DNA from: Durusdinium trenchii
Taxonomy: Eukaryota > Sar > Dinophyceae > Suessiales > Symbiodiniaceae
Length of the DNA: 64,000 nucleotides
Assembly (NCBI GenBank): GCA_963970005.1
Contig: CAXAMN010001114.1
Location: 1,311,104-1,375,103 of the forward strand
Direction: 5' to 3'
Shown piece by piece: positions 1-11,339 of the stretch. Under the pieces are notes generated by a model that had not been told where the DNA came from, searched no databases, and worked only from the letters and a program-made list of their open reading frames with translations. The position numbers were made by a program, and so were the translations under genes. The first letter of the stretch is position 1. Each line of letters starts with the position of its first letter.

Positions 1-284
1 AGCTGTGCATCAGGATCTCGTGACGACACCGGCAGTCGTACTGTAAATTGAATAGAAACGCTACCGCTAGTCTCATGAAAGGCTCAGTCAAAAGACGTCA
101 ACAGATAAAACAAGATGGATTTTATTTCATTGGCACTGAATGGGATTCAGCGTCAATCCAAGGGCGCAGCGGCTTCAGAGCAGGACACTCAAGATCGAAC
201 TTGCAAGTCTTTGGACAGCTCGCTTCAAATGCTTGTCGTTTTGCTTTGGTTTTGTCCTGGTTTGTAGACAACACATGTGCTCAG

Positions 285-1967
285 ATCTCATCAGCTACTT
301 TACCTACTCCATTTACCAGAGTGTTTGCCGTGGGCTCTTTGAGAAGCACAAGCTTGGATGCCCAGCCCGATCCTGTTTCCATCAAAGGTTAAGTCAATTT
401 GGGGGCGTACAGTAGCATTTGCTTGTCCAGACCGGGTGATTGATCATCGTGAGTGGAACATTTCTTGAGCATTGGGCTTACTCAGCCACTGAGCCTCTGC
501 ATTTTGATGCGAAGCATCCAACGCACCGCCACATTTTTCTCCCAAGGCTGTTGTTCTCCTTCTCCCTCACGATGAAGATCATGGATGGCGAGTGCCGACT
601 GGATGCCAACGAGGTGTGGGGAGCTGCCGAGCTGCAGAACCGCCGCTTTGGGGAGCTGCACTTGTGGCGTTTCAGTTCTTTGTCTTTGTAGTTTGCGTTT
701 GCTTCTGTCTGCATTTGGTCGCTTTGTCTTTTGGTGTTTGACATGGCTGTGGTGCATTCTTGTATATAGTTTCCTGCCTATTTTCGGCTAAGCCCCATGC
801 AGCCCATGCATTGATTGACAGCTGTATTTTGGAAAGGAAAGTGGTTTCCTGGTGCAAGACTTGTGTTGGCAATGGCAAGAAAGTAACCCAGGACCCAGAC
901 CATAAGAGAGGGGCATTTCCTGTGCGACAGCGTTTCCTGCATCAAGACCCTCCCAGTGTGTCTCAAGGCAGACCAGCCTTCAAGGCTTTGCAATGCAATG
1001 CAGAAACTCCGAAGAGGTAAAATAACCTTTGCGCGGCGCTGGTATCTAGTTAGCATTTGGATTCTCCTGGCGAACAACACTTAGCAAATTTGTGAAAACA
1101 GCCATGAGCCATGCCACCCAAAGTCGGCAGATCCAACAGTCGGTAGATTCGACTGATTTGATCAGCAGAAACAGCTCATTGCTCTTGCAAAACAAATTCC
1201 GGCATACACAGCATCCACTGACACAGTTCAGAGAAGGTTCTTGAATTATCGACTTGAAGACAGTTTTCCGGTTGCCCATTTATTTGCAGGGTGTGTGCGA
1301 GGAGGTGTGTGGCCTACTTGCAATCTCAATGCCTTAAATCTTGAGTGCCTGATCTTGTGCCCCGCAACAAGCAAGCAGGTATTTCAAAGCTCTAGCGTTT
1401 CCATGCCTTTCTTCCTCTCTTCCTTCCACTGATTCTCTGTGTCATCATGTTGGTGGCCTCAGAATCACCCGTCAAGATGAGCCAAGATCTTTATGACCGT
1501 TGAGTCCCTCGTCACCCCTCGAAGCACCGTGGACGATCCGTGGCGCCTCGCTCCGTCGTTCTGCGACCCTTGCCGCGCCCGTGCCGTTTCAGGCGCGCTT
1601 CTTGATGGCTGGCCCAACCGGGGAGGTCAAGGCCAGGTGTCCACCGTGTCCACGGACGCTCCGACGCCGTTTCATGGGCCGAAAAGACACGGTCGCCAGG
1701 GCGGACTGCCGAATCCAGCGGAGAAATGGCTCACCTCCAAGAGCTGGAATGAGGTGGGCGGGAACCGTCTTGGAGTGGTGATTTGCTTTTTATTTGATCC
1801 GCGATCTTGGAGTCTTGAGTCTTAAGAGTCAAGTCTTAAGATTCACAGATCTTTCGGAGAGCCTTTCCTTTCGATTTTGTTGTGCACTTGGAATCCAATC
1901 TTGAAAGGTCCTGACGCTCTCCCAGATGACTGCTTTCAAGGGTTTCGAGGCCTTCTTCGCTTCAAAC
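285..1967 (+). CDS. Dynein heavy chain exons 1-5 (start of AAA6/C-terminal region)
   Basis: Exon 1 reads FTYSIYQSVCRGLFEKHK and joins exon 2, LLFSFSLTMKIMDGECRLD, matching the family's 'LFEKHKLLFSF..' stretch. Exon 3 gives RFLMAGPTGEVK (family RFLLTG), exon 4 PNPAEKWLTSKSWNE (family PEWL..KSW.E), exon 5 LSQMTAFKGFEAFFASN (family LPAFKGF). The donor after exon 1 can be read as GC at 352, after exon 3 as GC at 1632, and after exons 2, 4 and 5 as GT. The 614-1592 intron is the longest in this block. Sequence 1-284 shows no further dynein motif that I can place and is probably intron. Confidence 0.85.
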
Positions 1968-4900
1968 GTGCGAGTCTCAGAGTCGAGGATCGGACGACTC
2001 GACTGGGTCGAGTTTCCACCTTTTGGTGGTCGAGTTTCATCAAAGCTCTTCGATTTTGTCCAGCAAAGAATCGCTTGTGAGCTTTTGCAGGCGCACCGAG
2101 ATAAGATTCGCACGACATGAATGTCGCATGCCACACGCCGACCTAGAAAAAAATATGATGCGGGCAGCGCCAAGAAATTAATTGGAGGTACCTACTGAGT
2201 TCAAAATTACTATTTTTGTTCACTTAATTTCTGATGTCCAACCTGAAAAAAAGGTGAGCTGAACATGATGAAGATTAATTTTGGCAAACTTCAGTTACTG
2301 GAGGGGTGCTGGATTAATTTTCATTCTGGCTCGTGGTTGTTCGCATGCGGTCGCCGATGAGTATCATGGATTCTCTTGGAACCGTGGCCATGCGAGATCA
2401 GTTGTTTAATAATGGGGGGGTCTGCAACAACTCAACGACCTGCAAATTAATTTCATATATGTTTGTGTTGGACAGGACCATCTTCTTCATTGTTCATTGC
2501 ATCTTGTTTTTTGTTCTCTAGTATCTGGGCAGACCATGCAATTTAATGCAGTTGACGTAGGGGGTTTGGCGGAAGGGGCCGCCAGACAGAACAGGACAAA
2601 CGATGACAAACGCAGGGCGAGAAAAGTGCGAAATTAATTGAAGGGTGTGTCAGATGTGCATGACTCTGCAGTTAATTCTTGGCTTGATGTGCAGGCTGGC
2701 CAGATTAATTTTGAGAATTGCTACTCTACGTACTCCTAATTAATATTGCCAGAGATTCTTGTAAAACTTGACTAATTAGGTGAGGCCCTTATCAACTTAT
2801 TAAATATTTTTGTCCACCGGTGCCCCTAGTACCCCCTGCTAACGCACGGCGCGTAAAAAATGGCCTCAAGAAACCAGGTATTCCAAAACACAGTTTATTC
2901 CAAAGCACGACTTACAGTGCCTCATTGGGTCTTCTACATGCTATCGTTTCAACTTTCGACTCCTGCTGAAAGTTATTCATGCTTCTTGTGGCTTGGTCAC
3001 TTTAAGCAAAGCAGGCACACGAGAAGGAAGGCGTTCCTTCTTGCTTCACCAGCTGTGAGTCCGTCTTCGTTAGTCCAAGGACAACTCGCAACTGCCTGGA
3101 CACCCTGCTTTAAAAAACAGAAGGCTCCGAGTAACTCCGAGGGTCACACACACACACACACACGCACACTTGTTTTGGCCTTCTCTTCCATGAACACCTT
3201 CTTCACCATAACATCTCCGCTTGCGTCTCCAACCGCCTGAAAGCCGCACTCTCAGGTCAAAGGCTTTCAGCGCATCTACGATGCCCCCGAAGCCGACAAG
3301 GACGGACAGCGTAGCGGTGCAGCGGCGCGTGGTGCAAACGCACCACTGTGTGTCACTTAATCGATGTTTTGAACGTGCATAGCGCCGTGCACTGTCGCGT
3401 CAACCAAACACTTGGAGGAGCCGATCCCCGGGGAGTGGGCCACCAGGATGACGCCCTTCCAGAAGCTTTGCTTTCTAAGGACCATCAGGTGCCCAAGTTC
3501 GATTTGTGTTTTGCCAAACTAAGTGATTCCTCCCATTCATCAGAACCTATTTATTCACGGAATACAGCTGCCGTCAAGGCCGGACAGAATTCAAACCTCG
3601 GTGCTGGACTTTGTCACGCACGAAATGGGCCCGGTACCCCAAAAGTGACCTCTGCCACCTTCAACGGCTAAGGAGTACTTGAGCACTGACAGCACTGAGG
3701 ACAGAAGTTTGTGGAGCCACCAGTCTTCGACATTGCAATCTCTTACGAGGATGGGACCGCTTTTCGGTTTCCTGACAAATTCCGTTCGCTTTGGTCGTTG
3801 ACCTTCAGTGTCTTTTGTTGGCCACTGTGTTAAAGTCGCATAGGCGTAGACCCTTGTGCAGGGTGTTCGATCAATGAAAGCACATCCAGAAAGCATGAAA
3901 GCATAAAGCATCATGCAACCAACTCACCTTCCTGGAAGCTGTGACAGCAAAATGTGAATTGAGTATTGAGTATGATGTGAATTGAGTTCGGGAACCCAAG
4001 AAAACCAACACTTTGTTTCATTGAGACGGACGCCCAATCCCTTTTGGCGTCTGCCGTGGTCCCGTGCCCCGTGCCCCCTGGCCGTCCTCGAGGATTCGAC
4101 CAAGATGTCGCCGTTAATCTTCGTTCTCTCGGCGGGCAGCGACCCTGTGGCCGATATGTTGGCCTTCGCCGAAGCCAGCGGCATGGGAGCAAAGCTTGAG
4201 AGCATCTCTTTGGGACAAGGGCAAGGACTGCAGACTGGGATGGAATGGACTGGGACTACATAATTACTACTGTAGCCTTTGGTGAGCCATATGCACACCC
4301 TCATTCAGTTTTTTTCAGAGGATTTGGGGGAGAGAATCAAGAACTGAACCTTCCTTTCCTGCGCCAGGACCCAAGGCAGCGAACATGATCGCCAAGGCCA
4401 GAGAGAGTGGTGGCTGGGTGCTGCTCTGTAACTGTCACTTGTCCATTAGTTGGTTGCCGGAGCTGGAACGCATCTGCGAGCAGATGAACCCGGATGATAC
4501 GGACAACAATTACAGACTTTGGCTCACCAGCATGCCCACCAAGCAGTTCCCTGCCTTGCTGCTGCAAAACGGAGTGAAGATGACCAATGAGCCGCCCAAG
4601 GGCCTCCGTGCCAATGTGCTTGGCTCCATGATGAAGTGCGATGATCGGATGTTGTCGGATTGTGAGAAGCCCGAAGCCTACGCACGCTTGGTCTTTGGGT
4701 TCTGCTTCTTCCACGCAGTGTGTCAGGAGACCTGAGATCCACAAACTTTTATGATGTATATAAATCTGTAAATTGATCAGTAGTTGGTTGGCGTTTCTAC
4801 AAACAGACCTTTTGTTTGCTAGGACCGGCGAAAGTTTGGGCCGATTGGCTGGAACATCCCGCTCGGAGCCTCATTTTCTGTAACGGCTGATGTTGGCGGA

Positions 4901-7900
4901 TGTTAAAGAGTTGAAGGATGTTGAAGGGCTGGATTTGCGAGATCTGCCACTTCGCACGAGCTAGTAGCTCCAGCGACACTTTTCTGAGGTACAACTTCAC
5001 ACCTGAAGACTTGACCACCAATCGCCGTCAGTTGAAGTATTTCCTTGACAACTTTGATGAGATCCCATATACTGTCGTGGGCTTATGCTTTGTGTGCACA
5101 CTTGAAAAAGGATGAATAGTCACACCACCTGTGAGATGAGGTGTTGCAGTTCCTGGGCTCTCGCATCAACTATGGTGGTCGTGTCACTGACAAGAAAGAC
5201 AAGGCAGATTCTTGCTCCCATGCCGCACCTTTGACAACCCATAAGCCATAAGCCTTTCAGATGTGGGTTGACTTGCATTCATTGTGTGGACTGTGTATCG
5301 CTCAGTGGCCCATTCAAGTTGTTAGTGGGTGGTGCTTGAACGTATTGGGAGGTACTGATCGACTGTTTGATCAAGATCTTCATTTGTGAAGATGTGGTGC
5401 TGAAAGGCTCGCGCGCATGGACTGTGGTAGTCCGGATTTTTGAAGATGCAGAAAAGCTGATATTTTGCATCCTAGTGTCTTAGATTGTCATAGATGTAAC
5501 GCTGGGGTGGCCCGACCAATCTTCCAGTGCTTTGGCCAACCAGCTTGTCAAAAGAATTCTTGAATTGGGTTTGTCAATTCTTCACAACTCAAGTAGAAAT
5601 GGTAAAACTAAGCACAACAACAGAGCGCCCCAATACACCAACTTAGTCAGTCTGGCCACAGCATGGGGAATGGGTCAAAGTGGTTTTGTAAATTGTAAGT
5701 AAATCGGCCGGCGCAGCAGCAGCTGTCTCACTCACATTTGTCCTCATGCATGTGAATCGGACTGCAACGTACTGCGGTTTGTCTCTTTGTGATGTGGCGT
5801 TTCCGTGATCATTATTGTCGTTATAGCAACGTATTCCCAACCTGGACATGACATCCTGCCAGAACAGACTCTGTTGGGCAGAACAACGATTTCACCTGAT
5901 TTCACCTGGTTTTACTGGCCACCGGAATGGGTTGCACTGTGCAAGTTGAGGTTCCCTCGCCGAACCACGAATCAAATTTTGAGTGACTGACTGCCGCTGA
6001 AACAGAGACATCGGCTGACTATGGCTGGCCGTGTTGCCCCTGCATCCTTGATGACATGCTTTTAGTTTCACATGGTACCCTTGGAGGCGCAGACTACCAT
6101 TTCTCGCCCAGTGGAATTTTCCACTGCCCAAATGCATCTTCTCAGGAGTGCGAACGATTTGTTTGGATCTTGACTCTGCTAGTTGCAAAGTTGGGCTTCA
6201 GGGTCTGTGCCCTTTGAGGACGAATTCCTATCGTATCTTCGTGCTCTTCCCATCATGACCCCTCCAGAGGCTGGTGAATTCACACACCTCGAGTGTCAGC
6301 TCGTTTTTCTCGGCCAACAAGGTCTTCGGCTTGCATGAGAACTGCGAGATTACCTGCGCAGAGTCTGGGGCTTGTGATGATCCAAAAGGAACACCGCTGT
6401 GCCATGCGAGACAATTTTCAGTCTCATGTGAGTCGACCAGTCGTCGACCGTGTATGCAGCGTCGACCAGTCGTTGGCAATCAGGGCTGAGTCGATGTCCA
6501 TGTTGTCGGACATCATGGCACTCAATGCCGGGGGCTCTTCGAGCAGATGCCTCAGCGATTTTGGGCCGAAGGTCCCACAGCTTGAAAGAGCCTTCGTTTT
6601 CTTTTTTGGTCGGCTCCCAACGCTTTTTTAGTTTTACTGTAGTGAGTGTAACACTGAGTGTAAACAGCATACATCAACATACAGTACATATTTATATACA
6701 CACCTATTATGGACATATGGAATGAATATACATGGTAGATGCTCATTTCATGTCAAAGGCATGAGTTTTGTAAAACAGCATGCTCTGATCTCTCTTGTCA
6801 AGGCTCTGGTGGCGGAAAATCTGCTGATGAAGTGATGGACGCGCGGGTTCCTGGTAAAATTTGCGGATGACCATTTCAGAGCTTTCCATTTCGCATTGGT
6901 GGCAGAACATAGTTCTAATCCGACTTGATGCAACTCTTCATGCAAGTGGAAGAGCAGCTGGAGAGAGCCTGTTTTTTAGTCTCTCCGTTGAAGTCTGATT
7001 CTCACAACCCAAAGACTCGATTGCCCGAACGGGCACTCCCCGTTGATCATTTTTCGCTGCACGTAGCTGGTGCGCCGAGGAGCTGGCCGCAGAACTGGAG
7101 AAACAGACTCCAGATCCTTGGGATTTGGACAATTGGGAGGCGACAGTGACTGACCGCGTCGCGGGGATCCGTGCAGCGGCAAGTCGCCGCGCCACGTGCA
7201 GATCAAGATTTTATCATGGTGATGTTGTTGTGTTTTGTCCTTTTTCGTGTTTCCCGTTCCGGCAGGAGCGTTTTCCGACGAAGTACGAGGAGTGCTCCGG
7301 CTCAGCACTTCTTGGGGCGCGACCCAACGACGGGCTTGATCAAAACGTTCGGCAACGAAAGAGGGTTCAAATCCGCATCTTCTACTTCCCCTTCTCTCGG
7401 AAGTCAGAAGTCTTTGCTTTTCCTGGCTTTCTGGCTTTCCTTTAAGGTCTCGGAACACAGTGGTAAAGCAGGAGGCTGCCAAATACAACAAGTTGCTGTC
7501 CCTCCTGCAGACCTGTCCCGTTTGAAAGCGGTAAAAAGTAGGTCCTGACCGTCAGAAAAAGCTCCGCCAGGAAGGTCCAACTGCCACTCTTCCGGCGAGC
7601 GGTGAAAGGCTTTGTGGTCTTCCTGCCTCAGCTTCCACGAACGAACGAAACAGTGTCCGTCAGCTTTTCTCGTTTTGCAACTACATGTTTGCAGATGCAG
7701 GCGCAGGTAGGTTGGGCCAGGTCATGACAGATGAGTTGGAAGCCATTGGCAAGGGCCTCTTTATGAACACTGTTCCAGAAGGCCTGACCAGGAAGCTTGA
7801 CCGAATGGAATATCTGAGCCGAAATCGGATAAGTCAAACCTGGAGCCCGACCAGTCCACCATGTAGCGAACGACCGACACCAAGTAGGACAGCCAACGTA

Positions 7901-9697
7901 TTTTGGTTTTGACCCACAGCTGACGCGTGTATCCAAGATTTTCGCCTCTATCCGAGTGCGGCTTGAGTGGCTCATGGTTTTGGAAAAAGTACTAACTCCA
8001 GTCGCTCGGCAGGCTGGGCCACAGTTGGTTTCCTGTCCCTGAAGCCACTGACTGCGTGGTACAAGGAGAAACCTGGACCTAAGAACTGATCTGAATTGAA
8101 GTGGCTATTGTTGCCCAGAGTGGATGTTGTTTGACGTCTCCCTTTGGATCCTTTGGCGCTGAAAGAGTATGCTGCAATCTCTTCCAGGACTTGAACGATC
8201 GGATCGATTTCTTCAACAAGTGGTATGATGGAGGCTGGTGGTTTGTTCAGTGAGCATTGATGAATGATGAATACAACCTGCTTTCTTTGAGACATTTTTG
8301 TGATGGTTTTGCAAACCTCATGATATACCCTTTCCCTGAGGTCACCCAATTTCATTCTGGCTCTCAGGCTTGTTCTTCCCGCAGGTTTGATCCCCAGAAT
8401 GCCTGAAAAGAACCACAGAGCTTTTCCGGACCTTTGCCTTTTCATGTAAATCTCAACCCTTGGACTTCTTGATCAGAATGCCTCGAGGCATTTTTGACTG
8501 CGGTCATGCAGAACTTTGCCCGGCACTCAGATACTCCAATGTATTCCAATTGATTGCGCACCTTACTGATTCAATCATGTCCAGCCAAAATTGTTTTCAG
8601 TCTTCACCTTGCACCAGAGACTATGTCCGAGGCTCGAGCTCACAAGTATCCCATTGACCGTATCGACTTTGACATAGAGGCTGGGGATGCATCGAGATGC
8701 GTTGTCGGCGATGGGAATTTCTTCAAGAACAGCTCCAGCAGAAACTGACACCTGAAGCTGAAGCACTTACAGGTCAGAGATGACGTGCAACTGGACGGAA
8801 GCGATTTGACCCAACACCCAGAGGCAAGGATTGAGGTAACCCATCCATTCGACACGATTGCATGTCCTACTTCCTTGCAGCATTCAGCTGTCTCGGAGGC
8901 TGGATCTTACATGTGCGCCTGCCATGTTGCCGTTTCCCCCTTAACACCAGTGATGTGATGTGGTTGCCAGCTTGGCGCTTCCGAAGAAATGTAGCAACAG
9001 CAAGACCTTCATTGTTTCTCCAGGTACGGGCTCTTCTTGGAGGGCTGCCGGTGGGACAACAAGATGCATGCTTTGGGTCCATCGCTGCCAAAGGTGCTGT
9101 TTACACAGGTGCGCTGAGATCTCGACGAGAAAAGAGAGCATTTAACTGGGAAGGGGTCGTGACGGTCATGCCATGTCACATTGTCATGTCTATTTCCTGA
9201 GGCAGGGATTGGACCATTGATGTAAAGGGCCCCAAAAAAGTTGCTCCACTGATGACTTCAAGAACTCAGCTTGGGTGGAGCGGCAAACTCAGCGAAATCC
9301 TGAAGAAGACCCAACATTTTTCAAGCAGGTGCCAGTGGTGCACTTCATTCCGACACTGGACTTCAAGGGCAAGCCTGGGGTATATCCTTGCCCTGTTTAC
9401 AAGGCGGGCCAAGAGTGAGAAGAGTCAAGCTGGTTTCACTCGTGAAGTTAGGTAGATGTGGGTCCTGTGGGTCCACATGAGAGACGTGCTCTGCTTTGAC
9501 CCAGTTAAGGATGACTTCCCTCGAATTCACACCATGCGAAGTTGGCTGTTCAGGTCCTGAGCCGGAAGGGTACACTTTCGACCACCGGACACAGCACCAA
9601 CTTTGTCCGCGACATGATCTTGCCGACCATCGACATCCCAGATGTGCGGGCCACAGAAAGAGTCCTTCTTGTCCGAGTCCTTGCGACCTGCGTTTGA
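285..9697 (+). CDS. Axonemal dynein heavy chain, C-terminal part (about 34 exons, 5' end off window)
   Basis: Motor subunit of ciliary/flagellar dynein; this part encodes AAA6 and the C-terminal domain that closes the AAA+ ring. Exons as read: 285-351, 547-613, 1593-1631, 1700-1753, 1908-1967, 3256-3300, 3418-3479, 3579-3628, 3700-3749, 4093-4225, 4368-4726, 4823-about 4866, 4989-5073, 5141-5203, 5352-5406, 6093-6145, 6219-6269, 6322-6363, 6491-6533, 6803-6840, 7080-7157, 7266-7291, 7447-about 7512, 7571-7616, 7721-7781, 8013-8065, 8188-8233, 8341-8384, 8488-8517, 8632-8679, 8773-8835, 9024-9108, 9329-9403, 9554-9697. Together about 2.3 kb, roughly 770 residues, collinear with the family and without internal stops. 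Donors read as about 13 GC, 10 GT and 7 GA; the ends after 4866, 6363 and 7512 are unresolved. The C-terminal TLSTTGHSTNFV resembles single-headed inner-arm heavy chains (DNAH1/3/6/7/12 group); the exact subfamily is inference. The start lies upstream of the window. Confidence 0.9.
1968..3255 (+). other. Long dynein intron rich in TTAATT motifs
   Basis: Intron between exons 5 and 6. From about 2165 to 2800 it holds at least ten TTAATT or ATTAATT motifs at irregular 30-150 bp spacing, inside an otherwise mixed sequence. A short CA microsatellite lies at 3146-3172. No exon-like reading frame was recognised. Confidence 0.6.
3256..4225 (+). CDS. Dynein heavy chain exons 6-10
   Basis: Exon 6 (VKGFQRIYDAPEADK) joins exon 7 (EPIPGEWATRMTPFQKLCFL), aligning with the family's EPLPGEW..(x)PFQK block. 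Exon 8 gives RPDRIQTSVLDFVTHEMG (family LRPDRV). Exon 9 gives QKFVEPPVFDIAISYE (family FVEPPPFDL). Exon 10 gives DSTKMSPLIFVLSAGSDP and ends in SLGQGQG. Four of these five introns (after exons 6, 7, 9 and 10) are best read with GA at the 5' end, and the one after exon 8 with GC; the AG/GA dinucleotides repeat at both ends, so the cut could shift by a base or two. Confidence 0.85.
4368..4726 (+). CDS. Dynein heavy chain exon 11 (largest exon)
   Basis: The longest uninterrupted coding stretch of the gene. In order it carries GGWVLLCNCHLSISWLPELE (family GGWVLLQNCHL..SW), NYRLWLTSMPTKQFPALLLQ (family FRLWLTS.PS..FP...LQ), NGVKMTNEPPKGLRANVLGS (near-invariant in the family) and FGFCFFHAVCQ. The family has Q where this has C in LCNCHL. 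The upstream junction completes GQGQGPKAANM across a 142-bp intron; the downstream junction continues into DRRKFGPIGWNIP. Confidence 0.93.
4823..6363 (+). CDS. Dynein heavy chain exons 12-18
   Basis: Exon 12: DRRKFGPIGWNIP (its 3' end near 4866 is uncertain; a GT also follows position 4879). Exon 13: YNFTPEDLTTNRRQLKYFLD ending IPYT. Exon 14: FLGSRINYGGRVTDKKDK (family GE.NYGGRVTD). Exon 15: VLIDCLIKIFICEDVVLK. Exon 16: DYHFSPSGIFHCPNASSQ (family YKFSPSGIY). Exon 17: DEFLSYLRALPIMTPPE. Exon 18: VFGLHENCEITCAE (family PEVFGLHENA.IT). Joined codon phases agree except at the ends of exons 12 and 18, where the splice site is not clean. Confidence 0.85.
6491..8065 (+). CDS. Dynein heavy chain exons 19-26
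   Basis: Exon 19: SMSMLSDIMALNAGG. Exon 20: SGGGKSADEVMD (family GGGGKS.DE). Exon 21: ELAAELEKQTPDPWDLDN. Exon 22, only about 26 nt: ERFPTKYEE; its GT donor at 7292 joins exon 23, SRNTVVKQEAAKYNKLLSLL (family YEESMNTVL.QE..R.N.LL). Exon 24: LFRRAVKGFV. Exon 25: VMTDELEAIGKGLFMNTVPE (family VVMS.ELE......VP). Exon 26: WATVGFLSLKPLTAWYK (family YPSLKPLGSW). The 3' end of exon 23 (7510-7518) is uncertain. Confidence 0.85.
8188..9108 (+). CDS. Dynein heavy chain exons 27-32
   Basis: Exon 27: DLNDRIDFFNKWYDG. Exon 28: HPISFWLSGLFFPQ (family FWLSGFFFPQ). Exon 29: AFLTAVMQNF (family AFLTG.LQN). Exon 30: ARAHKYPIDRIDFDIE (family ARK..IPID...FDF). Exon 31: VRDDVQLDGSDLTQHPEARI. Exon 32: YGLFLEGCRWDNKMHALGPS ending LPKVLFTQ (family HGLFLEGARWD ... 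PKVL). GC donors are read at 8234, 8518 and 8680 and GT donors at 8385 and 9109. Confidence 0.87.
9329..9697 (+). CDS. Dynein heavy chain exons 33-34 with stop codon
   Basis: Exon 33: VPVVHFIPTLDFKGKPGVYP then CPVYK (family CP.YKT). A GC-AG intron (9404-9553) joins it to exon 34: VLSRKGTLSTTGHSTNFVRD, then about 28 more residues to TGA at 9695-9697. The last residues, RVLLVRVLATCV, take the place of the family's HW..RGVALLCQL ending and are more divergent, so the final stretch might include a misread short intron. Confidence 0.87.
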
Positions 9698-11339
9698 CTT
9701 TTTATTGCAAGGCCCACAGCCCTTCTCGGTCAACTTTCTGAGAAGGGCTGAGGTTTGTGCTTATTTCATATTATTTCAGCAACCCTGTAGGGAGTAGCAC
9801 AGAAGGCCTTCTTTGGAAGTTGCAACACCATGGCATCAAAAGACCAGGGGCCATCCCAAAGAGGGAGGTAAAGACTCTACCATATGTATTCGGGGAAGGC
9901 CTACTTAAGTAGGAAAAGCCATGCCACATCCAACAAAAACTATGAACGATGCTTCAACTAAGGGTCTAGCGGGAGGATCGTTTAATAGAGAGCACCATGT
10001 CAGAAGGGCCGGAAAGGCCCGAATTGTTTGATGCAGGCACGAGGCATCTTTTAGATGCAAAGCGGCGCCGAGGTTTGGATCCGTGCGGGAGTGGCTGCTT
10101 TCCTGGCGCTGAAGTATTGAGGGGCAAATAGAGATGCGATTTCCGATTCCATGAGGTGTAGTCAGAGTTCCCTGGTCATGCCCAAAGTGTTAGTTTCTTG
10201 GAACTAGCACAGCAAGCTATAGATGCAAGTAACTATAAAGTTGTGTTAAAGCTTTTAGCTGCAGACGCCAAGACTTGAGGATTCCTCATTTGTCGAAGAA
10301 TGACAACATTAATTTTCATGACGATTGCCACATAGGAGTTGGTCGAATAGATAATATTTTGTGGAGCGGCACCACCTGAGAGATGTCCATGTGTTCCTGC
10401 ACCCGCAGGTTTGTAATTGAGCACCTTTGGCTCGCTCCAGCCCTATTCTGTTTTAACCGTGTTACCCCCATGAAAGCCATGAAAGGAAGGGCTTTCTGGA
10501 GCAGCCAAGGTCCAAAAGTGTTTGCATGCCACAATTGTGGCGCCCGTGTTTGGGCTTGCATGTCTTCTCCAAACGAGACGTGTTCCCGTTTCACTGCCGG
10601 TCACCATCAAAGAGTGGCATCAGGCCGCAAGTGTCACATTTGAAAAGTTGAAGTTCACTTTGCCCTGAGACATACACAGACACAGAGCAGACATGTCACA
10701 TGACACTGACACATCTTTTGAGCCATATGGCCCTTTGGTCATGGCCGCCGTTTTTGGTGCGTACGTTGCTTGTTTTCATTCAAGCTGTTCTTCCCTTGTT
10801 GGAACGACAGCTCTTTTCGTACCTACATTTGCGTACGCTGAGCTCCTAAAAACCTTGCCACCCTCTTGGTGGGAAGGCAGCGTGGATGAAACTGATTGAG
10901 TCTGTATTTAACGGCGCATTTTAATACAGAAAGATCGAGCATGCAATCTGCATTTTCAAGCTATTCTCGAGACTGAAGTGTGGTGTGCTCTTTCTATTTT
11001 GCACCAAATCTTGCCCTTGGCATGCCAGTAACTGACACTGAGTGACACCATGCGCATTTCCAAGGACCCAATACCGATGTGGCCTTATGGGCTACTGTTT
11101 CTCTTTACCGCTGCTTCTCAGGTGCGAAACCCAAAAGAATATGATCCGCTGCTGAATGGTCTTGGTGGAGCCCCCATCATTTGCTTCCCAGAGTTTCCAA
11201 GTAGCCAAGCTAGGCCTAGAGCCTCAGCTAGGCGTAGTGAAGCCTGAAACCGGAAGCTCATCCGGTGGGTTTTCCTCGATCCGGCAGGTGAGCTCATCAC
11301 CGGAAGCTTGTGAATCGCAGAGTGCCACTGGCAGTGGCC
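9698..11339. other. No recognisable gene downstream of dynein
   Basis: Short open frames exist, for example a hydrophobic 68-codon frame at 10693-10899 and a frame starting with an ATG at 11050. None has a recognisable motif. A CCTACTTAAGTAGG palindrome is present near 9899. I see no firm feature. Confidence 0.4.
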
